64,000 nucleotides of DNA, taken from the IMG/VR virus record IMGVR_UViG_3300008448_000004, positions 1 to 64,000 of that record. One strand, written 5' to 3'. The notes below the pieces were generated by a model. It worked only from the letters and a program-made list of their open reading frames with translations, was not told the DNA's origin and did no database searches. This DNA is from a virus. Positions 10,435 to 20,368 of this stretch are shown here, one piece after another; position 1 is the stretch's first letter; every line of letters starts with the position of its first letter. The translations under genes and the position numbers were made by a program.

Positions 10435-13400
10435 TTAAATGAGTCCTTGACTTTTTAAAGATTTTATCACATTTCCTGCATTTTTCCTAACAGCTTCTTG
10501 TATATACTGCGGGTAAACTACTCCATTTTCTACGAGAGCCGGATTAATTGGATTGTATCTTAATATAAGATTTGTCTCATCCGGTATATGTTTAGCGATA
10601 ATATACTTGCATATTGTACCATCTGTAGTCGCGGTTGGCTGAGTTGTTAAGATGTTGCGGTTAATCGATCTATCTAATACAGCATAGAATCTTTGATTTG
10701 TTATGTTGCCTCCTACGGAACCTGAGAAGAAGGTTGTTACTATTCTATATTCTTCTTGCTCTGACCATCCTAGTGAAGAACTATAGAAGTGTATAGCATC
10801 ACCGGGAGCTAGAGTGAACGGTAGTTCTACTGGTTCAATAGGGGAAGTTGATGTAGCCGGGTCACTTGAGTCGTTAAATAGTATTTCTATCCCGTTATAT
10901 AGGGTATTTGAAATAAATTCTGAAAATTCTATTAGTCTGTTCGAATATGAGGGTTGCTCAGGTGATGTACCGGGATAGTTTAGACATACTTGAAGGTCTC
11001 TACCGGTACTTTCGTAGGTGACAAACTCAATAGGTGGTATATCTCCGCAACTATTACAGGTACCTGCTGCTGTATAAGTCACTCCGCCTCCGTTTGATGG
11101 TATAGATTGTAGCGGATGTAAACATATTGTAGTACGTCCAACCGGTAGAGTGTGGCTTGTTACGCTAGAATCACAGTAGCCTCTATAAGCTACTACCACC
11201 GGCGCTCCGGAAGCATTGTTGACGTTTACTGAATCACCTAACGGGTATCCAGCTGATATACCGGCGGCGAAGAACTGTATATAGCCTCCGGCGGTACTTG
11301 GTGAACATTGGAAACAATCACACTCGGTAAATATTTGTATATTTTGCGTAGTTGAGGTAGTACTTCCTAGGAAGGTAAATGGACCGTATGTTGAGTACGC
11401 GTCTAGATCTAAGTAAGAGTAACACATATAGCTATTTAGCCATCTATGCTGTATTCTAACGTATACTGATAAAGCACAGGTTGTTGGTAGGTCAGCAGCT
11501 CCGCCAGGACCTATGTATTGTACGTTTTGTATAATTAAAACTTTACCTACGTTAGGTATGGTCTGTGTTGTATAGTTTGCTATATAGTTTGCAGGATTTG
11601 ACCATCTTGCGTAGTTACCCTCCGTTGTACAGTCTACAGGCGTACCTCCTCCTCCTTGTCCGGGTATTAGTGTTACTGTACGTTGAGGTTGAGAATAACT
11701 CCAGCTAAAAGCTGTAGCAGTGCCGGCTATATTATGTAATATGGGCAGGTACCTATAACCTCCTTCGTAGAGTTGTATTTGCTTATTTGATAGTACCGTG
11801 GTTGACTGGTCTGTGTAGTCGAATAGTGAGATATTTACAGTCTCTCCTCCTTTATATAAGTTTTGTACCTCAAAAATATTATTATTTTCTTTAGTTAGAT
11901 CTAATACATTTTCGGTGTTATCTAGAAGATATTTTATTTGTGCATTACTTCTAGAGGGAAGTGTTAAGGATGCTGTGTATATATCTACTAGATAGGCGTA
12001 TTGATTTCTAATCTTGTCAATCGCTGCGGTTTTTCCATATGAAGAATCTCCTACAGAGTAAGTACTGTATAGTCTACTGATAGTTTTAGATCCTTCGTAT
12101 CTAGGAATAGTATATACTTTTGATTCGTAATTTGAATCTTGTATCTGTGCCCAAGGAACATAAGGACTACCGTATTGAGGATTATCAATAGATACTTCGT
12201 ACATGGACTGTGTTACTAATCCGTAGTTAACAGGAAGTACTTGGTTATAAGTGTAGTCTAGATCGTAGAACTGTGTAGAGCGTCTACTTTCGGTTACATT
12301 ATTGAAAAGAGGATCTAATGAATATGTTACGTAATACCAGCTTTCTCTATTTACAGATAGGCTTTCGGTGTTTATAGGAACTACGTTAGACACTTCTGTT
12401 TGTTCAAAAACAATCGGTGAATTATGAGGCATAGCTTCAAAACTAGAGCCTTGGTACTCTCCTGTAAATTGAGCTAAGTGATTAGGTTGGTACTTAGTTG
12501 TAGAACCGCTAGGAGTCATTATAGACATACTGTAAGCCGTTTCATACTCTACACCTTGCGGTACGCTAGCTGTTATAAAAGCTGTATCAATAGAGCCGGT
12601 ATATTCGTATCGAATAAGGTCCGGTTCGTGACGAGGATATTTAGGTCTCTCTAATATGTGAGGCTTTATGACTACCCCTGTTGATAGATTAGCTCTAGCA
12701 GGAGTAAAATCCTTTATCATCTTAAAGAGTGAATTGTCAATATACTTAAGTAATCTAACAAAATCAAAAAAGTTAAAACTTTTTAAATATTTCTCAAAGT
12801 ATAATTTCTGTAAATTATCTAAATCTCGATAACGAATCGTATACCTGTCTGTAGGCTTTCCAATATATTCATCTATATCAAACTTACCTAGTTGATCTAT
12901 AATATCTTCATCGATGAGATCCGTAGGAGAGAAAGCTACTTCTAGCTGTGGGCTAGATATCACTCTATCAGTATCAAATCTCTGGAGTGTTACGGCTGTA
13001 TCAAGTAATCTCTCAACTGCATAACTTCCAGTAATAGTTTCTTCAATTATAACTTTATTGTTTACCTTTTGAGAAATTCCTACAGTAGGGCTTGTAATAA
13101 GATCTGTAAATTCTTGAGGTATAAAATTTCTATAATTATCGGCAGAGAATAAACCGTAGCCGTATAATGGCCCGTTAAAAAAGGATTTTATGTCTACTAC
13201 CGTCTGTCCTGTTTCAGGTATATAAAAAGTACCGGATACTGCGGGGTGTATTGTATCTACAACTGCGTTAGGATCTATTGTGCTAACGTCGAGGAGGTAT
13301 AGGTCATAGTCTTTAGCATTTAGTTCATTATTGTTTTCGTCTAGGTACGGTACTGTTAGGTTGTTTCCTAAAGGAGCTCTAAAAATAAGATTAAATAGAG

Positions 13401-15945
13401 ATCCAGTTGCGTAGTCTAAAGAGTAGTCTGCAGAATTGAGTACGTGGCGGTCAAATACACTTTCCGGAATAGGTGATGTCCAGTATCTAAATTCTTGAAA
13501 ATATCCGTTAAAGTTTCGATCGTTAGGAGATATAACGCTGTTATTATTTGCACCTCCTAAGTAAGCCACAAAAGATGTTGCTTTAGAAGCATTAAAGGAA
13601 TTCCAAGAAGTATTATAGCTTGTTTGAGATGCTCCATTTATACTAATACTGGCAGAGCCTTGAAAGCCGACTCTGCTAATTCCTTCTTCGTTAAAATATG
13701 CATTTTTAACATAGACGGTATACTTGTTGTTAGCGGAAGGTGTAGCAGCTATACTACCGGTTTCGCGTTGTAGAAGAACAGTCCACCATTTTTCGTTATC
13801 AAAGAACGGTAAGTAGATTGGAGTAGTTTCTAGTACTCCGCTTCCTCCGTTTAGATAGAATGTTAGATAGCCGTAGTTTTCATAAGAGCTTGTTACAGTT
13901 GCTTTAGGAACTGTTGTAGATGGGTCGTAATGTAATCCTAATCCGAACTGTAAGTTAGCATCGCTTCCTACTTGAAATAAGGATTGCTCATAATATCCTG
14001 CTTCAGGTACTCCTTTTGTTTTAAACCTAAACTCTATTGCATCAGGTACAATATTTGCATTACCTGTTTTTAAGAAAGTATAGTAAGAAGGAGCCCAGGG
14101 AAATGCTATACTACTTGTAAAGTCGTTACTGTAAGCAAGGCTAAATCTATTTTCTTTATAACCACTGTATATACTATTTTTTATTACACCTCCGTATTCG
14201 TTAATTCTTAAAATAGTATCTGGAAGACCGTAGCAGTTGATAAGTGCGCGTAGGCCTCGTTCTGTTCCTTTGGTTTTTAAGAGATAAGGAAGGTTATGGT
14301 AGATTCTTTTATAATACTCTAGCGTTATATCCTCTGCTGCCATAGTGCTTTCTGAAGATGTAACGTAGTATTGTATTACTTCAGATCCTGTGGGCGGTAG
14401 TAGAGAACCGTCTGCGTTAAATCCTAAAATAGAATAGTAGACGTTATCTGAAATGTTGGTGTTGGTGTATAGGTTTATTCCTAAACCTTTAAGGGTGTTA
14501 GCTATCAGGTCTTTCGATATACCTCGAGTTAAGCTGTTGTTTGCATTAAACTTCTGCGTTACATCTTTTAAGTATATCCAGATATTGTCAAAATGTTGGC
14601 CTACCATATCTAGGAACGTCTCATAAGGTAGGTTATCGGAATCATCTCTGAGGTATGTAGGTATTGTATTTAAGAATAAATCTTTATTCTCATTATCATA
14701 CCTTGAAGCACTGTAGAGTATAGATAGTGAAGTAGCTGTCGGACTGTTGCTTGGAGCTCCTAGCCAATTAATTGCTTGTGAGCTTGTAACAGAGTATAGT
14801 TCGTATATTTTTTCAGAAGTATATTTAGGCCAGGTTGTTGATCCGGATTCATAGTAAAGGTAATATTCATAGCCGTCGAACTTCTCGATTATGTTATTTA
14901 TCTTAGACTGTATTACTTCTTTAGTACTTCCTAATATAGCCGTATTAGCGGTTGCTACTACGTTATTGTCTAAATTATAGAGATCTGCTGAATAGCTTTC
15001 AATAAGCTGTAGCTTGTATTTAAAATTATAAAGTCTCTCAGTTACAGAAGAAAAATGAGCAAAATTTTCAAATTGAGAATAGTCTACATTTATCTCTACA
15101 CCTTTTTCTTCTAATAAACTTTTTATTTGCTGGTAGGAAGAAGATATCGGAGCAGAGAATAAAGTTTCATACGAATATTCTTGAACGGTTTGATTGATTC
15201 TTTCGTTTACAGCTACTGAGAGGTTCGGACCTCTTAGCCTTAATGTTGTATCTGGTGCAGCTTCTTCAAAAACTTGTATGTTAACTGCAAAGCTTGCAGG
15301 CTCACTCAATTTCTCTACAAACCAGAAAGTGCTTTTATCTTCTAAGGCAAACGGTAGAGGTTCGTAGAGTTTTACATATAGTACAACATCATCATCAGTA
15401 TCTACTGCTGCTGCGAGATTAACTCCTATTAGAGTTATATTATTTCCAAAATTTAATAGAAAATCAGAAAAGTAAGCTCTTGTTGATGTCTTTATTTGAT
15501 AATCAGCAAATAGATTAAGTATCTCCTCAGAACCTAAATTTTGACTACTTACTTTAAGCTCGGTTCTATCTGTTGAAATTTCTTTTATCCAGTATGGACT
15601 AGCTTGATTACTTCCTAGTATGGTTGTAAAGAAGTTATAGGTTACCGTAGCGGTACCACGAGTTATACCTGCATTAGAGAGATCTCTTTTAGGATCTAAA
15701 TCTAAAGTAAAGGTAGTATCTTGAGCTGGGTTGTTGCCGGAAGGGTCTGGTTTATAGTCTAAACTGTTAAGGTTGCTAAAGATTAGTTTATTGTTTAAAT
15801 CATAGATGTGATATTCAATATAATCTTCAGGATTACCAAACTGAGTACTTACTTTGAACTGCTGTATTAGGTTCAAATCTTTTGAGCTATACTCTTGGAA
15901 CTCCTGTGGGTTATCTATGGAATTTATCGTAATCTTTTCGCTCAT
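10435..15945 (-). CDS. Very large baseplate/tail protein with gpI-like and lectin-like regions (1836 aa)
   Basis: Residues about 430-590 resemble the P2 gpI / phage tail protein I type (FLDMVGQHFDNIW, then PYLLKTKGTERGLRALI and LPDTILRINEYGG near 552-585). Residues about 610-800 look like a concanavalin-A/LamG beta-sandwich (IEFRFKTKG, WWTVLLQRE, NGYFQEFRYW). The rest, to 1836, is beta-rich and includes a late Cys-rich segment. Its start overlaps the stop of the 112-residue gene by one base. It probably joins the baseplate wedge to the fibre proteins encoded downstream. Assignments are by eye. Confidence 0.75.
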   Translation of the reverse strand: MSEKITINSIDNPQEFQEYSSKDLNLIQQFKVSTQFGNPEDYIEYHIYDLNNKLIFSNLNSLDYKPDPSGNNPAQDTTFTLDLDPKRDLSNAGITRGTATVTYNFFTTILGSNQASPYWIKEISTDRTELKVSSQNLGSEEILNLFADYQIKTSTRAYFSDFLLNFGNNITLIGVNLAAAVDTDDDVVLYVKLYEPLPFALEDKSTFWFVEKLSEPASFAVNIQVFEEAAPDTTLRLRGPNLSVAVNERINQTVQEYSYETLFSAPISSSYQQIKSLLEEKGVEINVDYSQFENFAHFSSVTERLYNFKYKLQLIESYSADLYNLDNNVVATANTAILGSTKEVIQSKINNIIEKFDGYEYYLYYESGSTTWPKYTSEKIYELYSVTSSQAINWLGAPSNSPTATSLSILYSASRYDNENKDLFLNTIPTYLRDDSDNLPYETFLDMVGQHFDNIWIYLKDVTQKFNANNSLTRGISKDLIANTLKGLGINLYTNTNISDNVYYSILGFNADGSLLPPTGSEVIQYYVTSSESTMAAEDITLEYYKRIYHNLPYLLKTKGTERGLRALINCYGLPDTILRINEYGGVIKNSIYSGYKENRFSLAYSNDFTSSIAFPWAPSYYTFLKTGNANIVPDAIEFRFKTKGVPEAGYYEQSLFQVGSDANLQFGLGLHYDPSTTVPKATVTSSYENYGYLTFYLNGGSGVLETTPIYLPFFDNEKWWTVLLQRETGSIAATPSANNKYTVYVKNAYFNEEGISRVGFQGSASISINGASQTSYNTSWNSFNASKATSFVAYLGGANNNSVISPNDRNFNGYFQEFRYWTSPIPESVFDRHVLNSADYSLDYATGSLFNLIFRAPLGNNLTVPYLDENNNELNAKDYDLYLLDVSTIDPNAVVDTIHPAVSGTFYIPETGQTVVDIKSFFNGPLYGYGLFSADNYRNFIPQEFTDLITSPTVGISQKVNNKVIIEETITGSYAVERLLDTAVTLQRFDTDRVISSPQLEVAFSPTDLIDEDIIDQLGKFDIDEYIGKPTDRYTIRYRDLDNLQKLYFEKYLKSFNFFDFVRLLKYIDNSLFKMIKDFTPARANLSTGVVIKPHILERPKYPRHEPDLIRYEYTGSIDTAFITASVPQGVEYETAYSMSIMTPSGSTTKYQPNHLAQFTGEYQGSSFEAMPHNSPIVFEQTEVSNVVPINTESLSVNRESWYYVTYSLDPLFNNVTESRRSTQFYDLDYTYNQVLPVNYGLVTQSMYEVSIDNPQYGSPYVPWAQIQDSNYESKVYTIPRYEGSKTISRLYSTYSVGDSSYGKTAAIDKIRNQYAYLVDIYTASLTLPSRSNAQIKYLLDNTENVLDLTKENNNIFEVQNLYKGGETVNISLFDYTDQSTTVLSNKQIQLYEGGYRYLPILHNIAGTATAFSWSYSQPQRTVTLIPGQGGGGTPVDCTTEGNYARWSNPANYIANYTTQTIPNVGKVLIIQNVQYIGPGGAADLPTTCALSVYVRIQHRWLNSYMCYSYLDLDAYSTYGPFTFLGSTTSTTQNIQIFTECDCFQCSPSTAGGYIQFFAAGISAGYPLGDSVNVNNASGAPVVVAYRGYCDSSVTSHTLPVGRTTICLHPLQSIPSNGGGVTYTAAGTCNSCGDIPPIEFVTYESTGRDLQVCLNYPGTSPEQPSYSNRLIEFSEFISNTLYNGIEILFNDSSDPATSTSPIEPVELPFTLAPGDAIHFYSSSLGWSEQEEYRIVTTFFSGSVGGNITNQRFYAVLDRSINRNILTTQPTATTDGTICKYIIAKHIPDETNLILRYNPINPALVENGVVYPQYIQEAVRKNAGNVIKSLKSQGLI

Positions 15946-16283
15946 TATGTCAGTTTACTTATATCTACTAAAGTTTGATTCGATTCAAGAAGCTGTTGTT
16001 TAAGAGTGTTAATCTCTTCTAACAACGCTCTTTCGTTGTCGCTAATTATATCTCCGCCAATATATTCACCGCTAGTCTTTACTAGGTATTCATGCGAATT
16101 AATTTCTCCGGTAACTGGTATTTGAAAAAATAGCTGTTCATAAAGTTGAAAGAATTTCTCCACTGTTACTTCTTCCTCCACTGGAGCGGAAGGCTTTATT
16201 AGTTGTGTGAATTGAGTATCTACTACTTTAGGGTAGGTACTCGCACCTAATACTTGCCTAATTAATTCGACTTTTTCGCTCAT
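15945..16283 (-). CDS. Small baseplate-operon protein (112 aa)
   Basis: Acidic protein of unknown family starting MSEKVELIRQVLG, with predicted helices at both ends (VEKFFQLYEQLFF; NERALLEEINTLKQQLLES). It overlaps both neighbours by one base, so it is translationally coupled within the baseplate block. A small wedge or linker protein is plausible. Confidence 0.7.
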   Translation of the reverse strand: MSEKVELIRQVLGASTYPKVVDTQFTQLIKPSAPVEEEVTVEKFFQLYEQLFFQIPVTGEINSHEYLVKTSGEYIGGDIISDNERALLEEINTLKQQLLESNQTLVDISKLT

Positions 16284-17548
16284 TATCTTTCAATTTTAAA
16301 AACTAAGTCGTTATCAACTATAACCTCCTGATACGGTAGCTCGTCTAATTCAACGTCAGTATAGGTATTTAGTGCATCATATATCGCATCTTCACTATCA
16401 AATAAGGAAAGAGGTCCGAAAGATGTATAATAGATTCTAGCCTTAATTAATATCTTATAGAATCTCTCCGGTTGTAGTCCATTTGCATATAGGTTAAAAT
16501 AGTTGCCGTAGTAGTCAGCACTTACCTTTGTATACTCTGTATCAAAGTCTATAACCATCTCTTCAGTCTTATAGTCTTGAATAGCCCAGTATGTTTTTTC
16601 CGGTAAGTACTTCCAGTTTAAATACACTGAAGAGGTTGTGAATTGTCGTGTAGGGTACTTATCTCTTGCTTTAAGTCTGAAAGAGTATATTGATCCTTCT
16701 TTGTATTTTCCTACGTTGTTTTCACATAGAAGAACAAAGTCATTAGTTATAACATATCTGGTATTAGAAGGGCTTAGATTATAGTGAGAATCATCCCATT
16801 TAAACTCTATACATGGTGGGTAGATTGTATGGGTATCCATAGAGAAAAACTTAAGATCTATAAAAGATCCGGTGTTCAATTCTATAGAACCGGAATGTTT
16901 AACGATAAGTCCGTAATTGACAGATCCGGAAAACCATTGATCTACTATATCAGTAACATCTAAATTAACATCCTTGTTGCTAGTGTAGCTAAAAGACTGT
17001 GTTGTCAAGTAGTTGTCATTCCAAGAACCGCCGCCTGTAATAAAGAGGTATGACATATCTCCAAGAGAGGCTGTCCATCTAGGACTGTTATTAACTTGAC
17101 CTGTATAAATCCACGAAGTACCTGTAGTGTTGTAAGGGTAGTCTGCAAACTTACCTGTTCCCATATCCCAGCTTTGAGTTACAGGGTAACATTCTAGGCT
17201 ATAATCTTCAGATAAATTTTGAGCAAAAGCTAGATACATCCTCAAGTTAGCTTGAAATGAACTACTGTTGAGGTTTTTTAGTACTGAAATATCTCCTGAT
17301 GAGAAGGATATTAATGATCTACTGATGTCTTCGTAAGGAGTAGGTAATGTTGTATTATAATATTCGTTGTATGCGAAATCATAATTATAATAGGGGGAAG
17401 TTTCTATTGGTACTTTACCGGTATATCTCAAGTAGTCTTGAGAGTTTTTTACAGATACTTCCAATACTTCATCCCTACCTGTATTTTTTAAAGGTGTTCT
17501 TGAATATAGTGTTGCATCTTTATTTGGAAATATTTTATATACCGCCAT
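16283..17548 (-). CDS. Virion structural protein (421 aa)
   Basis: The N-terminus MAVYKIFPNKDATLYS and recurrent SGSV/TGSF/Ser-Tyr-rich strands are typical of phage baseplate or fibre proteins; a DNRLR-type carbohydrate-binding fold is possible (YLAFAQNLSEDYSLECYPVT, LDVTDIVDQW) but unproven. It lies between the gp6/J-like gene and the gpI-like giant, where contractile phages encode wedge components. Confidence 0.7.
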   Translation of the reverse strand: MAVYKIFPNKDATLYSRTPLKNTGRDEVLEVSVKNSQDYLRYTGKVPIETSPYYNYDFAYNEYYNTTLPTPYEDISRSLISFSSGDISVLKNLNSSSFQANLRMYLAFAQNLSEDYSLECYPVTQSWDMGTGKFADYPYNTTGTSWIYTGQVNNSPRWTASLGDMSYLFITGGGSWNDNYLTTQSFSYTSNKDVNLDVTDIVDQWFSGSVNYGLIVKHSGSIELNTGSFIDLKFFSMDTHTIYPPCIEFKWDDSHYNLSPSNTRYVITNDFVLLCENNVGKYKEGSIYSFRLKARDKYPTRQFTTSSVYLNWKYLPEKTYWAIQDYKTEEMVIDFDTEYTKVSADYYGNYFNLYANGLQPERFYKILIKARIYYTSFGPLSLFDSEDAIYDALNTYTDVELDELPYQEVIVDNDLVFKIER

Positions 17549-17569
17549 TGGATTAAGTTATATATTATT

Positions 17570-19453
17570 TTAAAAAGTTACAACTTTACCTTTTATATCT
17601 CTATCTGGGAATTTGACTTCGAAGATAGAGGGATCTAAAGAAGGGTATACAACTCCGTTTAAAGTAGCTGATGAAATATCGTAAGCATATGGAGAGTAAT
17701 CTCCTTCGTACTTATTCACAATCTCTACATTACGGACTGTTTGTACTCCCTGTACCTGGTCTATAACGTTATAAATATCAGAAAGTATTAAGGGTTGATT
17801 TATTTCCCATCTCTGAATATCGAAGTAAGCTTTTAGTTTAGTAATTGCTTCTGCGATAACTTCACGTCCTGCGTAGTTAGGTCTTAAAACTACCTCAAAG
17901 TTTACACCGATATTGACTATAAAGGCATCTCGTATATAAATCGTATCTGTAAGCATTCTATACTGAGTCAGATAGGTTTTAAGATTTTCTTTTAAGCTTA
18001 AAAGCGGTTGATCTAAATTTCCATCTGCGTCGTATCCTAATACGTAGATTGTAGCAGTATATGGATCTATAACTCCGGGTTGTTCTTGTAGTATGTTTTT
18101 AAATACTGCACTGTCTTTTGTAATATAGGCTTTAGCTATTTTACCGAATTGAGAAGGCATACTATAGGCATGAGCAATATAGTCTTGCTGAGTAACAGCG
18201 CGTAGCTGAGTTGGATACTGTAGTAGTGTGTTTAGTTTTATTTCTTCAACGGTATCACCGTCTCCACCTCCTGCTGCAGGTAGAGGGTTATTAACACTAA
18301 CTGAGTTCTGAATGATCTGTGCTAGATTATTATCTGTCGGTACTCCGACATAGAAGTTAGAGTTTAAGGTAGTTATGCTATTCAAAGAATTAGCAGGAAC
18401 ATTTGCTGATGCGCCGCCTCCTACTAGGTAGGTAACGGTTAAAGTTGTATTAGAGGGAGCAAGTCCGTAAGTGTAGGTTGTTGTAAAATTTGTAGGGTCG
18501 TAAGCTGTATTTAGTTTTGTTAAGCCGTCTAAAAGTCCTATTCCTGCTTTATTAGGATTAGGTATTACTGCTTCATCAGCTACTAAGTTTATACCTGGTC
18601 CGAATTGTAATTCGACTTTACTATCTGTTGTTATTCTACTTACAAAACGTCTGGGTACTTTTCTTACTTGTAAGAAGTACGGTACTTGTTCTGTATCGTT
18701 TCTATACTCTGGAACAGCTCCTTCTAAGTTAGCGACAGATTCTAAAATCGTATCTTGGGCTAAATAAGGGACTTCATACCATGTGTTATTATCACTATCT
18801 ACTACGCTTATCACCTGTATTACGTCAGAGTCTGTAATCGTTACTGTTGAAAACTTAACGGGTTCTGTGAATGTAAAAGTAGCAGTCTTAAGTGTACCGG
18901 ATAAAGCTTGAGTAGTCTTTTTGAGAAGGTAGTATTGAGGGTTACCGAATCCGTCTGTTGAATATACTGTAACCTCTGTAGGAGATGTTGAGCTTGATAC
19001 GGTAAAGTTAATTGACTGTGGTACGTAGAAATTAGTGGTGAGACCTGTATTACCGTTTATCTGCATTCCATCTTCGATTGTTAGACTGTAGTCGTAATCG
19101 GGGACATATACTCCGGAACCTGGTGAGTTTTCTTTAGATGGTAGAAGTTGATATACATCTAGATCAACGGTTGCTGCTGAGGTTAATTTTGGTTTATATC
19201 CTAGCATGTAAGCTAAGGCGTATACGTTAGATGGTTGTTTTGCATACTGTAGGAATGTTTCCTGTATCTGATTATCCAAATAAAAGGAGAGTACATCACC
19301 TACATAAGAAGCCATTTCAATAAACATACTACCAGGTGAAGCAGTTGTAAAGTCGTTATAGACTGTAGGGTAGTACGCTTTAGCATACTCGATTAAAGCT
19401 GCTTTAAAATCGGTGTAGTCTTTATTAAGATATTTTATATCTACGTTAGCCAT
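17570..19453 (-). CDS. Baseplate wedge protein, gp6 / gpJ-like (627 aa)
   Basis: Hallmarks of the baseplate J family: N-terminal KYLNKDYTDFKAALIEYAKAYYP, then GSMFIEMASYVGDVLSFYLDNQIQE (about 40-65), a gDGDTVEEI-like segment in the middle, and a C-terminal AYFDIQRWEINQPLILSDIYNVIDQVQGV region. T4 gp6 is about 660 residues, so length fits. It forms the wedge dimers that make up the inner baseplate ring. Starts eight bases inside the gp25-like gene, so the two are coupled. Confidence 0.9.
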   Translation of the reverse strand: MANVDIKYLNKDYTDFKAALIEYAKAYYPTVYNDFTTASPGSMFIEMASYVGDVLSFYLDNQIQETFLQYAKQPSNVYALAYMLGYKPKLTSAATVDLDVYQLLPSKENSPGSGVYVPDYDYSLTIEDGMQINGNTGLTTNFYVPQSINFTVSSSTSPTEVTVYSTDGFGNPQYYLLKKTTQALSGTLKTATFTFTEPVKFSTVTITDSDVIQVISVVDSDNNTWYEVPYLAQDTILESVANLEGAVPEYRNDTEQVPYFLQVRKVPRRFVSRITTDSKVELQFGPGINLVADEAVIPNPNKAGIGLLDGLTKLNTAYDPTNFTTTYTYGLAPSNTTLTVTYLVGGGASANVPANSLNSITTLNSNFYVGVPTDNNLAQIIQNSVSVNNPLPAAGGGDGDTVEEIKLNTLLQYPTQLRAVTQQDYIAHAYSMPSQFGKIAKAYITKDSAVFKNILQEQPGVIDPYTATIYVLGYDADGNLDQPLLSLKENLKTYLTQYRMLTDTIYIRDAFIVNIGVNFEVVLRPNYAGREVIAEAITKLKAYFDIQRWEINQPLILSDIYNVIDQVQGVQTVRNVEIVNKYEGDYSPYAYDISSATLNGVVYPSLDPSIFEVKFPDRDIKGKVVTF

Positions 19454-19859
19454 TCTGCAAGTTTATAGTAATTTGATCTTCTTGATTTGTATTCAAAACT
19501 TTATAGCTTAACGTAACATTTACCGTATTTGTATCAGGTGAAGGAAGTATTTTTAAGTCTGTTATTTCTACTTGTGGAAAATAATTTTCAATTCCCGTAG
19601 TAATTAGATCTTGTAAACTCTCCTTAAATACTTCTGTTTGTTGATCGAAAAGTTTTCTTCGAAGTCCTAATCCGAACTCAGGTTCAAACACTCGTTCGCC
19701 TGGTTCGGTTAATATGTAGTTTATGAGGTTATATTGTAGCTGTTCTTGAGTTGTATAGACTGTTCTAAAAGCGGAAGGGTAGACGAATGGAATAGCCACT
19801 CCTACCCCTGTGCTTGCTCGTAGGTCTAATACGTTTATATTTTGTTCTCTATAAGCCAC
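19446..19859 (-). CDS. Baseplate wedge protein, gp25 / gpW-like (137 aa)
   Basis: The GPW_gp25 signature EPGERVFEPEFGLGLRRKL occupies residues 52-70, with a preceding NLINYILTE helix; length (about 130) is normal. It is the sheath-proximal wedge protein of contractile injection systems and seeds sheath assembly. Directly upstream of the gp6-like gene as in many contractile phages. Confidence 0.93.
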   Translation of the reverse strand: MAYREQNINVLDLRASTGVGVAIPFVYPSAFRTVYTTQEQLQYNLINYILTEPGERVFEPEFGLGLRRKLFDQQTEVFKESLQDLITTGIENYFPQVEITDLKILPSPDTNTVNVTLSYKVLNTNQEDQITINLQNG

Positions 19860-19860
19860 T

Positions 19861-20340
19861 TTATAAATTCATTTTTTTCATTAGATGAGAAAAGTCTGGG
19901 ACGGTTGTAATCTCTACGGATTCTTCTTTACTTCCTCTTCTGGCTGTATTTAGCATAGCATCTACGCTACCTACCGGTTCTGGGGCAGGTATTATACTGC
20001 TTTCGCCGAACATAGACATATTAGCGGTATTAGCGCTAAGTATCGATCTATACTCTTGTGATTCTGGCATGTTTAGATTTTTCATCATTTCAAGCCTTGT
20101 TTCTTCGAGGATACTAGAAGCACCACTATTTGCAGACGGTGTTACAGGTGCTGCAATTCCGTTACTAAGCGGTGTGGCTGTTTGCTGAAAAGAAGAGGTT
20201 TGCCCGGAAGGTTTGCTCTTTATTACTTCTAGTAATATGGGTACCATTTCTTCTCTAACGGCATTTTTAACTTCTTCTCTAATAAGTTTTCTTAAAACTT
20301 CTAAAGAATTCGGTTTTTTAGATGTAGTCTTTTGGTTCAT
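19861..20340 (-). CDS. Virion-associated protein (159 aa)
   Basis: Lys/Glu-rich N-terminal helix (NSLEVLRKLIREEVKNAVREEM) followed by a low-complexity Ser/Thr/Pro/Gly middle and MNMPESQ-type motif. No recognised family. It sits between the gp25-like gene (gap of one base) and the 763-residue protein; AATATTTATA stands just upstream of the ATG. Possibly a small tail or baseplate chaperone. Confidence 0.65.
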   Translation of the reverse strand: MNQKTTSKKPNSLEVLRKLIREEVKNAVREEMVPILLEVIKSKPSGQTSSFQQTATPLSNGIAAPVTPSANSGASSILEETRLEMMKNLNMPESQEYRSILSANTANMSMFGESSIIPAPEPVGSVDAMLNTARRGSKEESVEITTVPDFSHLMKKMNL

Positions 20341-20368
20341 ATGTTATAAATATTTGAGATACTTAAAT

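Noticed and set aside
10435-15945. Tape-measure protein
   Set aside because: The sequence is beta-rich with gpI-like and lectin-like regions, unlike the helical tape measure, and lies among baseplate genes.
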